From positions 124,001 through 188,000 of the forward strand of contig JBEKIL010000003.1 in the NCBI GenBank assembly GCA_050011775.1: a stretch of 64,000 bases of DNA, in the 5' to 3' direction. Below are positions 44,334-53,176 of the stretch, one piece after another. The notes beneath the pieces are model-generated. The model was not told the DNA's origin and did not search any database. It worked only from the letters and a program-made list of their open reading frames with translations. A program made the position numbers and the translations under genes. The stretch is from CAVZMI01 sp050011775 (lineage in GTDB: Bacteria > Bacteroidota > Ignavibacteria > UBA10030 > CAVZMI01). Positions within the stretch are counted from its first letter, which is position 1; each line of letters begins with the position of its first letter.

Positions 44334-45353
44334 ATGGTCGAATTCGGTACAAGGTCAGTTCGGGCACCTGAGATTTATGGAGATTTCTGGTTCAATTCTG
44401 AACCCCTTCCGCTCGGTGCGCTGCGAGGACAGATTATTCTAATCGATTTTTGGGATTATAGCTCTGTCAACTGTCTTCGGACGATTCCCTATGTAAAAGA
44501 ATGGTATCACCGATACCACGGTTATGGTCTTGTCGTGATTGGTATTCATGCACCGCAGTTTCCTTTCGGACAGCAGCCCGGGAATATCCAGCGTGCTATT
44601 GAACGGTTTGGTATTCAGTATCCTGTGGTCATGGATAATCAGCAGCTTATCTGGGGTCGATTCAGAAATCGATATCTTCCGGCAAAATATCTTATCGATA
44701 AAGACGGTTTCATACGCCATGTGTTTGTCGGTGAGGGAAATTATATCACACTGGAACATTCACTCCAGTCCCTCCTGATCGAAACCGGTTGCTTCGAACC
44801 GCTCCCGCTCCCGATGGAGCCGCTCCGCGATACAGATCGTCCGGATGCTCTCTGTTATCGGGCGACACCGGAACTACAGACCGGATATGTCCATGGATGT
44901 CTCGGTAACAGCGAAGGCTATGCTCCGGAATCTACGGTGGAATATATAGATCAGCATCAATACATTGAAGGACGTTTTTATCTTGAAGGTAAATGGCGGA
45001 GTTCGCGTACTGCCGTCGAAATGCGGGGTGAGAACAGAGAGAAAGGGCACATTATTTTTCCATATACCGCTGCCGAAGTCCATTGTGTCCTCCAGCCGGG
45101 TAGTATTAAGAGTATTGTTGAAATTTTTCAGGATGAGTTGCCGCTCGATGAGTTGAATCGGGGAAGCGATGTGACGGTGGAGCCCGACCTGTCGAGCATA
45201 ATCAGAGTCGATGAGCCGCGATCGTATTGCATCGTAAAAAATAAAGAGTTTGGTCCGCACCGCCTCCGGATTGAAACAACCTCGTCTGGTTTGATGATCC
45301 ATTCCATTTCATTCATTTCCGCTGTTATCCCGGAATTAATCCAGGACAACTGA
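44334..45353 (+). CDS. DipZ-like thioredoxin-fold protein with one active-site Cys missing
   Basis: About 339 residues from ATG 44334, preceded by AAGGAAA. The N-terminal half is a TlpA/DipZ-type thioredoxin domain: LRGQIILIDFWDYSSVNCLR, then TIPYVKEWYHRYHGYGLVVI with GIHAPQFPF, and LPAKYLIDKDGFIRHVFVGE. Relatives have C-x-x-C at this site, whereas here it is S44-V-N-C47, so a normal dithiol reaction is impossible. The C-terminal half (from about residue 170), with GRFYLEGKWRSSR and IIFPYTAAEVHCVLQPG, matches the beta-sandwich found after the thioredoxin domain in DipZ C-terminal regions. No signal peptide was found. It may work through mixed disulfides with a single Cys or as a binding protein. 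Confidence 0.75.
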   Translation: MVEFGTRSVRAPEIYGDFWFNSEPLPLGALRGQIILIDFWDYSSVNCLRTIPYVKEWYHRYHGYGLVVIGIHAPQFPFGQQPGNIQRAIERFGIQYPVVMDNQQLIWGRFRNRYLPAKYLIDKDGFIRHVFVGEGNYITLEHSLQSLLIETGCFEPLPLPMEPLRDTDRPDALCYRATPELQTGYVHGCLGNSEGYAPESTVEYIDQHQYIEGRFYLEGKWRSSRTAVEMRGENREKGHIIFPYTAAEVHCVLQPGSIKSIVEIFQDELPLDELNRGSDVTVEPDLSSIIRVDEPRSYCIVKNKEFGPHRLRIETTSSGLMIHSISFISAVIPELIQDN

Positions 45354-45517
45354 TGAAAACCTGTATAGCCGCTCTTTTCGGAAATAGGCATCCGGTTATT
45401 CATGCCGCTCTGGTCGGGACTTCCGGATATAATCTTGCTCCCACTTTATCAAACGTCAGCGGACTGATGGGCGCCTTTGACTTTAACATAGGCGTAAATG
45501 AAACTGGAATTGCTTAG
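45353..45517 (+). CDS. Small 54-aa hypothetical protein
   Basis: ATG 45353 overlaps the stop of the thioredoxin-fold gene (TGATG, one shared base), and the frame runs 54 codons (MKTCIAALFGNRHPVIHAAL at the start). Composition is ordinary, with no signal peptide or known motif. Stop/start overlap is the only support; it could be a chance frame. Confidence 0.35.
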   Translation: MKTCIAALFGNRHPVIHAALVGTSGYNLAPTLSNVSGLMGAFDFNIGVNETGIA

Positions 45518-45538
45518 AGAACATATCGGATACCGAGA

Positions 45539-45961
45539 GTGAAAACACTTTTCAATATTATATTAATTATCATAATTATCCTTTTCTTAACTTCGTGCAC
45601 CCGACAACAACAGGAAGAACAGAAGCCTTCATCGGATACAACTGCAAAAACGACACCGACTGCAGTGCAAGATACAACTAAATCTTCAACCAATAAATAT
45701 ATGACTTCTTCCCGATCAGGGAAATCAAAAACTGTGGCGTCCGATACTCTAGTCGGAGAAATATATGTCGCCGGGAATGAACCTTTCACACGTTTAATGC
45801 TGTCGCTTGGACCTACAAAGAGTATTAATCTCGAAGCGGATACAATGGTCCTAAAAAAACTCCGGAGAATGCAAGGGGAACGTATCAAGATAGTCGGGAC
45901 AATAAAGAAATCTATCATGGGTAAGGCAATCGTGATTAAAAAATATCGGGTTGTCAAGTAA
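45539..45961 (+). CDS. Putative lipoprotein
   Basis: A 140-residue protein starting at GTG 45539. A very hydrophobic signal (IILIIIIILFLTSC) ends in lipobox LTSC with Cys20 as the lipidation site. A Thr/Ser/Gln-rich linker (about 21-65) follows, then a small domain from SDTLVGEIYVAGNEPFTRLM to the end with GERIKIVGTIKKS, which looks like an OB- or NfeD-like strand set. Function unknown; probably in the periplasm facing the inner or outer membrane. The secreted protease gene begins 16 nt downstream. Confidence 0.6.
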   Translation: MKTLFNIILIIIIILFLTSCTRQQQEEQKPSSDTTAKTTPTAVQDTTKSSTNKYMTSSRSGKSKTVASDTLVGEIYVAGNEPFTRLMLSLGPTKSINLEADTMVLKKLRRMQGERIKIVGTIKKSIMGKAIVIKKYRVVK

Positions 45962-45977
45962 ATAAGGAGAATGTGCA

Positions 45978-48275
45978 ATGAAGAAACTTCTGATTATTAT
46001 ATCACTGGTACTCGGCTTTATTTCTCCGGTTTTTGCACAAAAGGCATATATGCCGGCTGCAGCTGAAAGTACGGCGAAAATCCAGCCCTCATATCCCATC
46101 GCAGGTTCTCATCTGCTCCACAAAGATTGGGAAATGCTCAGTCCGATCCTAAAGGAATATGCCCGGACGCACCCGCAGGCGCGAAGCCTGAGGAAAACCG
46201 CTTCATGGGATTTTAATGTCGGAAGCACGCATAGCTGGTACGCAACAGATTTAAGCGGTTCTAATCAACACGAATATCTGGTTCCATCGACATGCCGCGC
46301 TGTGGGGACTCACTGCTATATATTTGTAGAAGATGCATCGTGGAATACGCGTGCAAACCAGGAAGTGGTAGATTCAGTAATGGCTGCTTTCGATTCAAGA
46401 ACTCCTGCTGATCCCGTGAAGGGAATATATGAACTCGATACTCAATACTTTGGAGATCCGCTGGATATCGATGGCGATCCTAAGATCATCATTCTTATCC
46501 TGGATATTAAAGATGGATATTCCGGCTCGGGTGGATATGTCGCCGGTTATTTCTACAGTCTTAATGAAAATTACGACGAGGGTCTTCCAGCCGACCGTCA
46601 CTCAAATGAAGCCGAAATCTATTATGTCGATTGCAATCCTGCCGATTTAAAAACAGCCAGCGGCAGAACAAATGCAGAGTCGACAACCGCGCATGAATTC
46701 CAGCATATGATTCATTACCACTACGACCCCGATGAGATTTCATTTGTTAATGAAGGCCTGTCTGAATCGGCCATGGTATTATGCGGTTATGCATTTGAAG
46801 GTGCGTCGTTGTACTATGCTAACACAAATGTGAATTTTCTCGGATGGAATAATAATAATTCGCTCCCTGAATATTCCCGTGCCGGGTTATTTACATGGTA
46901 TCTTATCGAGCAATTTGGAACCGGTATTGCAAAAGATATAGTGCAAAGTGGATATCCGGGCAGCGTACTTCATGGAATGGACGGATATAACGATGGTTTA
47001 TCCAAGGTAACGACATTACGATTTTTAGACGTCTTGAAAAATTTTGCCATTGCCGCAGGTTTGAATGACACTACCTATGATTCCAGGTATGGCTTTAAAC
47101 GGATGAATATTTCAACCTATCCGTCATCATATCGCACATTTACTAATCCGAATGTTCCCGCGACCTATGATACACTCGAAGCATACGGAACCCGATACAT
47201 CACTTTTTGGGGCGGCGACTCTTTAAACGCAACCTTTTCATATGACAACGCTAAGGCCAGCGTTCATGCCATTGCTAAAGGGAGTGCCGGGAAAAAAGTC
47301 AGCGACGTTGCACCGGATACTCCTTATCTTGAGAACGACTTTGGGCAAGGTTATGATAAAGTAATATTCGTTGTCACGAATATTTTTGGAAGTAAAACAA
47401 TTTATCATTTTACGGCCAGCGGGATAAGCGGGGTCCAGCAGCCTATGGAGATTGCATACGACGACGGGAATCCCGAGGGATACTTTACGTGGACAACGGG
47501 TGATTCTGTTACAGTACAGTTCGATGCTGTCCCCGGCGCCATGCTCGATAGTATAAGAGTTGCCTTCCGACGAGCCGGCTCGTTATCATACGGAATCTGG
47601 AAATATTCGGGGGTAATGAGTCCATCTCCGTTAGCTCAAAACTATGGCACCGGCACAATGATATGTACCGACAGTACACCTCCGTATCCATATCCGATTC
47701 CATATCAAAATTGGGTGAAGACGGATGTCTCCGGTTGGAACGTCGATCTCAATTATCCATTTGCCGTTGGATTTGCATTCGGAAGTGACGGAACGGCACC
47801 CGGCTTGATGATGAGCAAGGAACCATATTCAGAGCCGCACTATAGTTTTTCATATTTCAAACCACAGGGTGGAACAACATATCAATGGTATGTCGTTGTA
47901 ACCAACAATGCACAGGATAGTGCGGCGAGATATCTTGTCCGTGCGTATATCCATTATGTCACCAATGGAATTGCTAGCACGATCGTGCTTACTCCAAAGG
48001 TATTCGATCTTTCACAGAATTACCCGAATCCCTTCAATCCCGAGACCAGCATTCGCTATGCAGTCCCGACGAAAAATCCCGTTCGGCTTTCGGTATACGA
48101 TATGCTTGGCAGAGAAGTGGCTATATTAATCGATCAGGTTCAGGATCCTGGCACATATGAAGTGAAATGGGATGGTAAAAATACATCGGGTCTGTCGGTT
48201 GGATCGGGTGTCTACTTCTACAGGCTGCAAGCCGGATCGTTTATAAAAACCAATAAGATGGTGCTGCTGAGGTAG
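45978..48275 (+). CDS. Secreted HExxH metalloprotease with C-terminal sorting domain
   Basis: A 765-residue protein. It has a signal peptide (MKKLLIIISLVLGFISPVFA) and AAGGAG before the ATG. A propeptide-like region precedes the catalytic part, which has TTAHEFQHMIHYHYD (H239, E240, H243) followed by FVNEGLSESAMVL, the third ligand region. This resembles M30/hyicolysin-like or immune-inhibitor-like peptidases. A beta-sandwich region follows, and the last ~90 residues are a sorting domain (FDLSQNYPNPFNPETSIRYA to MVLLR). The enzyme is probably exported by a type IX-like route and cleaves extracellular protein. A strong terminator follows. Confidence 0.8.
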   Translation: MKKLLIIISLVLGFISPVFAQKAYMPAAAESTAKIQPSYPIAGSHLLHKDWEMLSPILKEYARTHPQARSLRKTASWDFNVGSTHSWYATDLSGSNQHEYLVPSTCRAVGTHCYIFVEDASWNTRANQEVVDSVMAAFDSRTPADPVKGIYELDTQYFGDPLDIDGDPKIIILILDIKDGYSGSGGYVAGYFYSLNENYDEGLPADRHSNEAEIYYVDCNPADLKTASGRTNAESTTAHEFQHMIHYHYDPDEISFVNEGLSESAMVLCGYAFEGASLYYANTNVNFLGWNNNNSLPEYSRAGLFTWYLIEQFGTGIAKDIVQSGYPGSVLHGMDGYNDGLSKVTTLRFLDVLKNFAIAAGLNDTTYDSRYGFKRMNISTYPSSYRTFTNPNVPATYDTLEAYGTRYITFWGGDSLNATFSYDNAKASVHAIAKGSAGKKVSDVAPDTPYLENDFGQGYDKVIFVVTNIFGSKTIYHFTASGISGVQQPMEIAYDDGNPEGYFTWTTGDSVTVQFDAVPGAMLDSIRVAFRRAGSLSYGIWKYSGVMSPSPLAQNYGTGTMICTDSTPPYPYPIPYQNWVKTDVSGWNVDLNYPFAVGFAFGSDGTAPGLMMSKEPYSEPHYSFSYFKPQGGTTYQWYVVVTNNAQDSAARYLVRAYIHYVTNGIASTIVLTPKVFDLSQNYPNPFNPETSIRYAVPTKNPVRLSVYDMLGREVAILIDQVQDPGTYEVKWDGKNTSGLSVGSGVYFYRLQAGSFIKTNKMVLLR

Positions 48276-48301
48276 ACATATGTAGTGACGTTGCAATGTT
48301 G

Positions 48302-48390
48302 CCCATCCCGACTTTCTGCCTGTGTCCGCCACCGTTGGATTTCGGCGGTCTATGAATCGAAGAGACATTTTGTCGGGATGGGTTTTTATT
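48302..48390 (+). terminator. Terminator after the secreted protease
   Basis: CCCATCCCGAC (48302-48312) pairs perfectly with GTCGGGATGGG (48372-48382), enclosing a second CCGCC/GGCGG hairpin, and TTTTTATT follows. Confidence 0.8.
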
Positions 48391-48465
48391 GACATTCAAT
48401 AAATGATCTCTGGAGTGGCATAAGAAAAGAGGTTTCACGACTCCTAATTCAAGTGATAAAACACG

Positions 48466-48494
48466 TTGAATATCATCGAAAAAAGAAGTAATAT
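48466..48494 (+). promoter_or_regulatory. Promoter of the DUF4905-yjbQ-phzF cluster
   Basis: TTGAAT (48466-48471), 17 nt, TAATAT (48489-48494), about 20 nt before the ATG at 48515. Confidence 0.5.
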
Positions 48495-48514
48495 TATTAA
48501 AATAAAGGATGCCG

Positions 48515-49357
48515 ATGGGCATATTAAGTTTTCTAAAGCCGGGGAGAATTACATCGAAGTGGACTTTCACCGCCAAAGGCGTTATCTGGCGAGTTCTTTT
48601 TTCTGAAAATGGGGTGATTATAGGTGAAGACCGGGACGAAGAGGAAAAATCGCTCGTTTACTTCTGTCTCGACGAATTGAGCGGTAAAGTTCTCTGGCGT
48701 GAGAAAAAGTACGAAAAAGAATGGTGGAGCGGGATCGAAACGATCGACGGAAATACCCTCTTCATCCATGGTTATGCTTCGCCGGATATGCCTGAAAATA
48801 AAGGAATCGTTGCTCTCGATATTTTTTCAGGAAGGGTTCTCTGGGAAAATCCGGGCCTTCGATTGCTCTCGGCATATAAGGGCATAATTGTTGCCGAGGG
48901 ATATTATTTTGGAAAAAGGATTTTCTGTCGGCTCGATTCAAAGAGCGGAATAATTCAGGAAGAAAGTGCAGATCGGAACAAATTTGATAATTTACATGAT
49001 TTGGGAATCGATGAACGCCGCTATACTTTTCCGGTAACGTTGATCTCCGGCGAAGGTGAACAGGGAAAAATTATTTATGAACATGTCAATACGGAAGAAT
49101 TGATCGGAAGCGTTGAATTCATCGAACATGATGACATGCTTCTCTTCAATTACTATGAAAAAAATGTGAAATTGACTCAGAACCGGGATACCCTGAATAA
49201 TTATTTCAAAATTGTCTCGATTGCAAATAAACGGTTAATATTTTCCGAGACGCTCAATACAGATGTCTCATATCCCGTGCCGGACGCATTTTTCTTTCAT
49301 GATGAATTGTTGTTTTATATTAAAGACCGATCGATCCTTACAGCAGTTCGACTATGA
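48515..49357 (+). CDS. DUF4905-type beta-propeller-like protein
   Basis: About 280 residues from ATG 48515 (AAAGGA ends 5 nt before it; ATG 48509 overlaps that site). The chain has recurring Trp-rich blade strands: GVIWRVLFSENGVIIGEDRD, LVYFCLDELSGKVLWREKKY, EWWSGIETIDGNTLFIHGYA, PDMPENKGIVALDIFSGRVL. This pattern is what I recall as DUF4905 of Bacteroidota, a PQQ-like propeller without the cofactor site. No signal peptide, so probably cytoplasmic. Function unknown. The yjbQ-type gene follows after 13 nt. Confidence 0.75.
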   Translation: MGILSFLKPGRITSKWTFTAKGVIWRVLFSENGVIIGEDRDEEEKSLVYFCLDELSGKVLWREKKYEKEWWSGIETIDGNTLFIHGYASPDMPENKGIVALDIFSGRVLWENPGLRLLSAYKGIIVAEGYYFGKRIFCRLDSKSGIIQEESADRNKFDNLHDLGIDERRYTFPVTLISGEGEQGKIIYEHVNTEELIGSVEFIEHDDMLLFNYYEKNVKLTQNRDTLNNYFKIVSIANKRLIFSETLNTDVSYPVPDAFFFHDELLFYIKDRSILTAVRL

Positions 49358-49370
49358 TGGAGAGCAGTCT

Positions 49371-49799
49371 GTGAGTGCCCTGCGGATTGTAACAGATTAT
49401 ATTTCGGTTTCGACGAAGGGGGACACCGATATCATCGATATCACGGAACGCGTTGGCGCACTCCTCAAGAAACATAAATATAAAGAAGGGAATGCAACCG
49501 TTTTTGTCTCGGGTTCGACTGCAAGTGTCACGACCGTGGAGTACGAACCGGGACTCAGGGCCGATCTTCCGGAGGCGTTTGAACGAATGGCACCCGTTGC
49601 AAAATTGTACCATCATGATTCTACCTGGGGAGACGGAAACGGGTACGCTCACGTACGCGCTTCATTGCTGGGGCCGACCCTCATCGTGCCGTTCTTAAAA
49701 GGTAAGCTGATGCTCGGAACCTGGCAGCAAATTGTCCTGATTGATTTTGATAACAGAAGTCGTTCTCGAAAAATAGTTGTTCAACTTATTGGAGAATAG
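49371..49799 (+). CDS. YjbQ/UPF0047 family protein
   Basis: A 142-residue protein starting at GTG 49371, 6 nt after GGAGAG (49359-49364). The frame extends back to 49263 inside the DUF4905 gene, but the family begins at ALRIVTDYISVSTKG. The family motif HHDSTWGDGNGYAHVRASLL, with GPTLIVPFLKGKLMLGTWQ and IVLIDFDNRSRSRK after it, is intact, including the His/Asp/Asn residues thought to bind metal or ligand. Members were reported to have weak thiamine-phosphate synthase activity; the true role is unsettled. It lies 8 nt before the phzF-type gene. Confidence 0.88.
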   Translation: MSALRIVTDYISVSTKGDTDIIDITERVGALLKKHKYKEGNATVFVSGSTASVTTVEYEPGLRADLPEAFERMAPVAKLYHHDSTWGDGNGYAHVRASLLGPTLIVPFLKGKLMLGTWQQIVLIDFDNRSRSRKIVVQLIGE

Positions 49800-49807
49800 G
49801 AAGACTT

Positions 49808-50704
49808 ATGACACCAATCTCAGTATATCAAGTGAATGCGTTTACCGATTCGCCTTATGCAGGAAATCCTGCGGGCGTGGTTCTCGACGGCGATAAGCTC
49901 AGCAACGCACAAATGCTTGCTATTGCAAAGGTTATGGACTTTTCCGAGACCGCCTTCGTGCTTCTGCCAACCGAACAGGGCGCCGATCTGAAGATTCGGT
50001 GGTTTACGCCGGAAGAAGAAGTGCCGCTGTGCGGACACGCCACGATAGCAAGTTTCTTTACGCTTGCACAATTCCATCGGTACAATATGCTGAAACCGGG
50101 AACATACAAATTCCGTCTTCAGACAAAATCTGGGATTCTTCCTGTCACGGTCAAGATAGCAAAAAAAACGATCGTGTATTTCGGACTCCCAATACCAAAT
50201 TTTATTCCCATGAAATGTCAGAAGAAAGATCTGGCGGCAATTCTGGGAATTCCTACTGAGGCCTTTCTTTTTAAAACGGCCGTTCCCTTTGATACTCATT
50301 TATATCTCGAGATATCACGGTTACCGCTCCTTCTGTTGATGAAGCCGAATTTTGACAAAATGAAAGAATATTTCACAGCCAGGAAAATCTACGGAATGTG
50401 CGTATATACGAGAGAGACTGTCGAGCCGAACTCGGCGTTTCATTCACGGTTCTTTGCACCGACGGTCGGAATCAACGAAGATCCCGTGACCGGATCGGCT
50501 AACGGACCGCTCGGCGCACTCTGTGTGCTCAATAAGAAAATAAAGCCGACCAACGGCCGCCGGTTTATGATCGGTGAGCAGGGAGATGCAATAGGACGTT
50601 CCGGTCGTGTGCTGGTCGACATCCATGCGAAACGCGGGACAATAACGCGCGTCACGATCGGTGGGAAAGCGGTCGTGGTCAGCGAGCAAATGATCCCTGT
50701 GTGA
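49808..50704 (+). CDS. PhzF-family isomerase-like protein
   Basis: A 298-residue protein of the diaminopimelate-epimerase fold. The N-terminal half has VNAFTDSPYAGNPAGVVLD, the Glu-bearing DFSETAFVL (the catalytic Glu in PhzF), and PLCGHATIAS; the C-terminal half has NEDPVTGSANGPLGA. PhzF isomerises dihydro-hydroxyanthranilate in phenazine synthesis, but most members occur without a phenazine operon and their substrate is unknown, as here. A GGAAG site precedes the ATG. It is the last gene of a three-gene cluster with DUF4905 and yjbQ. Confidence 0.85.
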   Translation: MTPISVYQVNAFTDSPYAGNPAGVVLDGDKLSNAQMLAIAKVMDFSETAFVLLPTEQGADLKIRWFTPEEEVPLCGHATIASFFTLAQFHRYNMLKPGTYKFRLQTKSGILPVTVKIAKKTIVYFGLPIPNFIPMKCQKKDLAAILGIPTEAFLFKTAVPFDTHLYLEISRLPLLLLMKPNFDKMKEYFTARKIYGMCVYTRETVEPNSAFHSRFFAPTVGINEDPVTGSANGPLGALCVLNKKIKPTNGRRFMIGEQGDAIGRSGRVLVDIHAKRGTITRVTIGGKAVVVSEQMIPV

Positions 50705-50780
50705 TCTCGATATGGCTATCTATTGCTAATTAACCCAGCCACCTTGATGTTGTTGTTCTGATAAGGATTAGATTATATCA

Positions 50781-50899
50781 CTAGTGCCCGGTCAACTATT
50801 ATTCCCTATAAAAAAACAGGTCCTCCCGCTCTCCGAGCGGGATTCCAACTACTAAAAATAGATAGAATTATTTCAAAATATTAGTTGGAACGGCACTGG
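50781..50899. mobile_element. MITE-like element with imperfect terminal inverted repeats
   Basis: The ends CTAGTGCCCGGTCAACTA (50781-50798) and, on the other strand, CCAGTGCCGTTCCAACTA (50899-50882) match at 13 of 18 positions, and the similarity continues a few bases outward. Inside are a CCCGCTC/GAGCGGG hairpin (50825-50841) and a TTCCAACTA/TAGTTGGAA pair (50843-50851, 50882-50890). At 119 bp and without a coding frame it looks like a miniature inverted-repeat element. The same end pattern occurs at 17283-17300. It fills much of the 50705-51060 gap; I see nothing else there but the Shine-Dalgarno AAGGAG of the next gene. Confidence 0.5.
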
Positions 50900-51060
50900 T
50901 AATGAGCGAATCCAGACATTGTCTGTCGAATCGAGTCGTACTATTATCTGCAATAAAAATCGAGATAGCCTTTACCTCATTCATCTGATAATTTGTCAGA
51001 AATTTTTTTGCTGAAATAATCCCGTAATACTCCGCCGCATTAATTTTTTAAGGAGCCTTC

Positions 51061-53073
51061 ATGACGCTGAAAGCAACTCTGTTCTCACTGATCCTACTCA
51101 TTGCCTTTAGCGGATTTGTGTACAATATCCGGCGGCTTCTGTCATATCTAAAAATTGGGCAGAAGGAAGACCGTAGAGGAAATTTGTCCCGACGGCTCAA
51201 GGATGTTCTTGTCATCGCTCTCGGACAGAAGAAGCTTCTTCGCGATCCGCTTGCCGGTATCCTTCATGCTGCAATTTTCTGGGGATTTTTGGTGCTGATT
51301 CTGGCTGTCATAGAATCAATCGGAGCGGGAGTACTGGCAGCGTTTTCGCTCTCGTTTTTGGGTGGTGTATATTCATTCATAATTTTTTCACAAGAAATAT
51401 TTTGTCTCTTTGTCGCGATTGCAGTTATTGTTTCATTATACCGGCGATTTGTTACGCATGTGCCGCGTCTTCAGGTTGACCGTCATGGCTCCATGGATGC
51501 CGGCGCGATTTTGTGCATGATTTTTGTGATTGTGATCTCGCTTCTCCTGCAAAATGCTACACGAATTGCCTCAGGAAAAGCAGCTGCCGGGTTTGATCAT
51601 CCGGTATCATCTCTGCTTGTCGGACTTTATTCGGGAGTTTCATCAGAAAGTGTTCACATCTGGAGTGAAATTTTTTGGTGGATACATATTATTCTGATCC
51701 TCGTATTCCTGAATTATTTGCCATATTCTAAGCATCTCCATGTTTTGACATCCATACCCAATGTCTATCTCTCATACCGTCGGTCTCATCCGGCATTGAA
51801 ACCGATTAATCTTGAGGATGAAAAGCTCGAGCGGTTCGGCGCGCTTGATGTCGATGACCTAACCTGGAAACAGCTTCTCGACGGATATACATGTACGGAG
51901 TGCGGACGGTGTACATCGGTCTGTCCGGCAAACATCACGGGGAAACCGCTCTCGCCTCGAAAAATCATGGTGGATATCCGCGAGCGCCTGATGGAAAAAG
52001 CTCCGACGCGGATTGCCGGAGGGGATATACCTCAGGATATCGCGGAGAAGACGCTCGTCCATGCACATATTACGGATGAGGAGATCTGGTCGTGTACAAC
52101 CTGTATGGCCTGTATGCAGGAATGTCCTGTAATGATCGAACATATCGATGCGATTATAGATATGCGTCGCGGGTTGGTTCTTATGGAATCGCAATTTCCG
52201 CAGGAACTACAGAGTGCATTCAAGAATCTTGAAACGAATTTCTCACCGTGGGCTTTCAGTTCAAGCAGCAGGGCTGATTGGGCGGAAGGTCTCGGAGTAA
52301 AAACATACGCTGAAAAACCGGATGCAAAAATTCTCTACTGGGTCGGATGTGCCGGTTCTTACGATGCCCGTTATAAAAAAGTATCACAATCGTTTGCCCG
52401 GTTGATGCAGATGGCAGGAGTCGATTTTGCGATTCTCGGGACGGAAGAGAAATGTACCGGCGATCCTGCCCGTCGTATGGGGAACGAATATCTTGCACAG
52501 ATGCTTATGAAAGAAAATATTGCGACGTTCCAGAAATATCATGTCCAAAAAATTGTCACTACATGTCCGCATTGTCTAAATACATTGAAAAACGAATATC
52601 CCGATTTCGGCGGAAAATATGAAGTTGTACACCATTCCGTATTCCTTGAACAGCTAATTGCCGAAGGAAAGCTAAAATTGAAAAAAGGAATTGGCGGTAA
52701 TACGTTGCCTGCAGGTGAGACACGCATAACGTTCCATGATTCGTGTTACCTCGGCCGGTATAACGGGACGTATGACGCTCCGAGGAATATCATACGACAC
52801 ATCCAGGGAGTACGCATTGACGAAATGAACCGCACGCACGACCGGGGATTTTGCTGCGGGGCGGGGGGCGGGCGCATGTTTATGGAAGAAAATACCGGTA
52901 AAAGAGTGAATATTGAACGAACCGAGGAAGCTCTGGCCGTTAATCCGGACATCATCGGAACTGCTTGCCCATTCTGCATGACCATGCTGGTCGACGGTGT
53001 GAAAGAAAAAGAAGCAGGAGAAAAAGTACGGATAAAGGATATTGCTGAACTGGTATTGGAAGCGGCAGAGTAG
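51061..53073 (+). CDS. Membrane heterodisulfide-reductase-like Fe-S protein
   Basis: A 670-residue inner-membrane redox protein; AAGGAG precedes the ATG. The first ~240 residues have five or six membrane helices like the NarI/DsrM gamma-type cytochrome domain (FSLILLIAFSGFVYNI is helix 1). Two ferredoxin motifs follow (CTECGRCTSVCPANI and CTTCMACMQECPVMI). Two cysteine-rich CCG domains come last: YWVGCAGSYDARYKK with EEKCTGDPARR and TTCPHCLNTLKNEYP, then HDSCYLGRYNGTYD with GFCCGAGGGRMFMEE and ACPFCMTML. CCG domains bind a non-cubane cluster. It probably passes electrons between a quinone or heme and a cytoplasmic partner such as an electron-transfer flavoprotein. The partner is not encoded nearby. 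Confidence 0.85.
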   Translation: MTLKATLFSLILLIAFSGFVYNIRRLLSYLKIGQKEDRRGNLSRRLKDVLVIALGQKKLLRDPLAGILHAAIFWGFLVLILAVIESIGAGVLAAFSLSFLGGVYSFIIFSQEIFCLFVAIAVIVSLYRRFVTHVPRLQVDRHGSMDAGAILCMIFVIVISLLLQNATRIASGKAAAGFDHPVSSLLVGLYSGVSSESVHIWSEIFWWIHIILILVFLNYLPYSKHLHVLTSIPNVYLSYRRSHPALKPINLEDEKLERFGALDVDDLTWKQLLDGYTCTECGRCTSVCPANITGKPLSPRKIMVDIRERLMEKAPTRIAGGDIPQDIAEKTLVHAHITDEEIWSCTTCMACMQECPVMIEHIDAIIDMRRGLVLMESQFPQELQSAFKNLETNFSPWAFSSSSRADWAEGLGVKTYAEKPDAKILYWVGCAGSYDARYKKVSQSFARLMQMAGVDFAILGTEEKCTGDPARRMGNEYLAQMLMKENIATFQKYHVQKIVTTCPHCLNTLKNEYPDFGGKYEVVHHSVFLEQLIAEGKLKLKKGIGGNTLPAGETRITFHDSCYLGRYNGTYDAPRNIIRHIQGVRIDEMNRTHDRGFCCGAGGGRMFMEENTGKRVNIERTEEALAVNPDIIGTACPFCMTMLVDGVKEKEAGEKVRIKDIAELVLEAAE

Positions 53074-53112
53074 AAACACCCTCACCAGCTATAGGCTTAT
53101 ACCAAATGCCGA

Positions 53113-53139
53113 AATTATAAACCGGTAATTATAAATCGG
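53113..53139. repeat. Short tandem repeat
   Basis: AATTATAAACCGG (53113-53125) is followed after one base by AATTATAAATCGG (53127-53139), a 13-nt unit with one mismatch, in the gap between two convergent genes. Confidence 0.5.
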
Positions 53140-53176
53140 AAACTGGAAATGTATTTGAATATTTTTACAGGCTTTT

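Noticed and set aside
45514..45978. A 154-codon minus-strand frame antisense to the lipoprotein gene
   Set aside because: The plus-strand frame has a signal peptide and lipobox; the minus frame has no features and exists because of biased codons.
50823..50842. CCCGCTC/GAGCGGG hairpin as a terminator of the phzF-type gene
   Set aside because: No T-tract follows on the plus strand; it is better explained as the inside of the MITE-like element.
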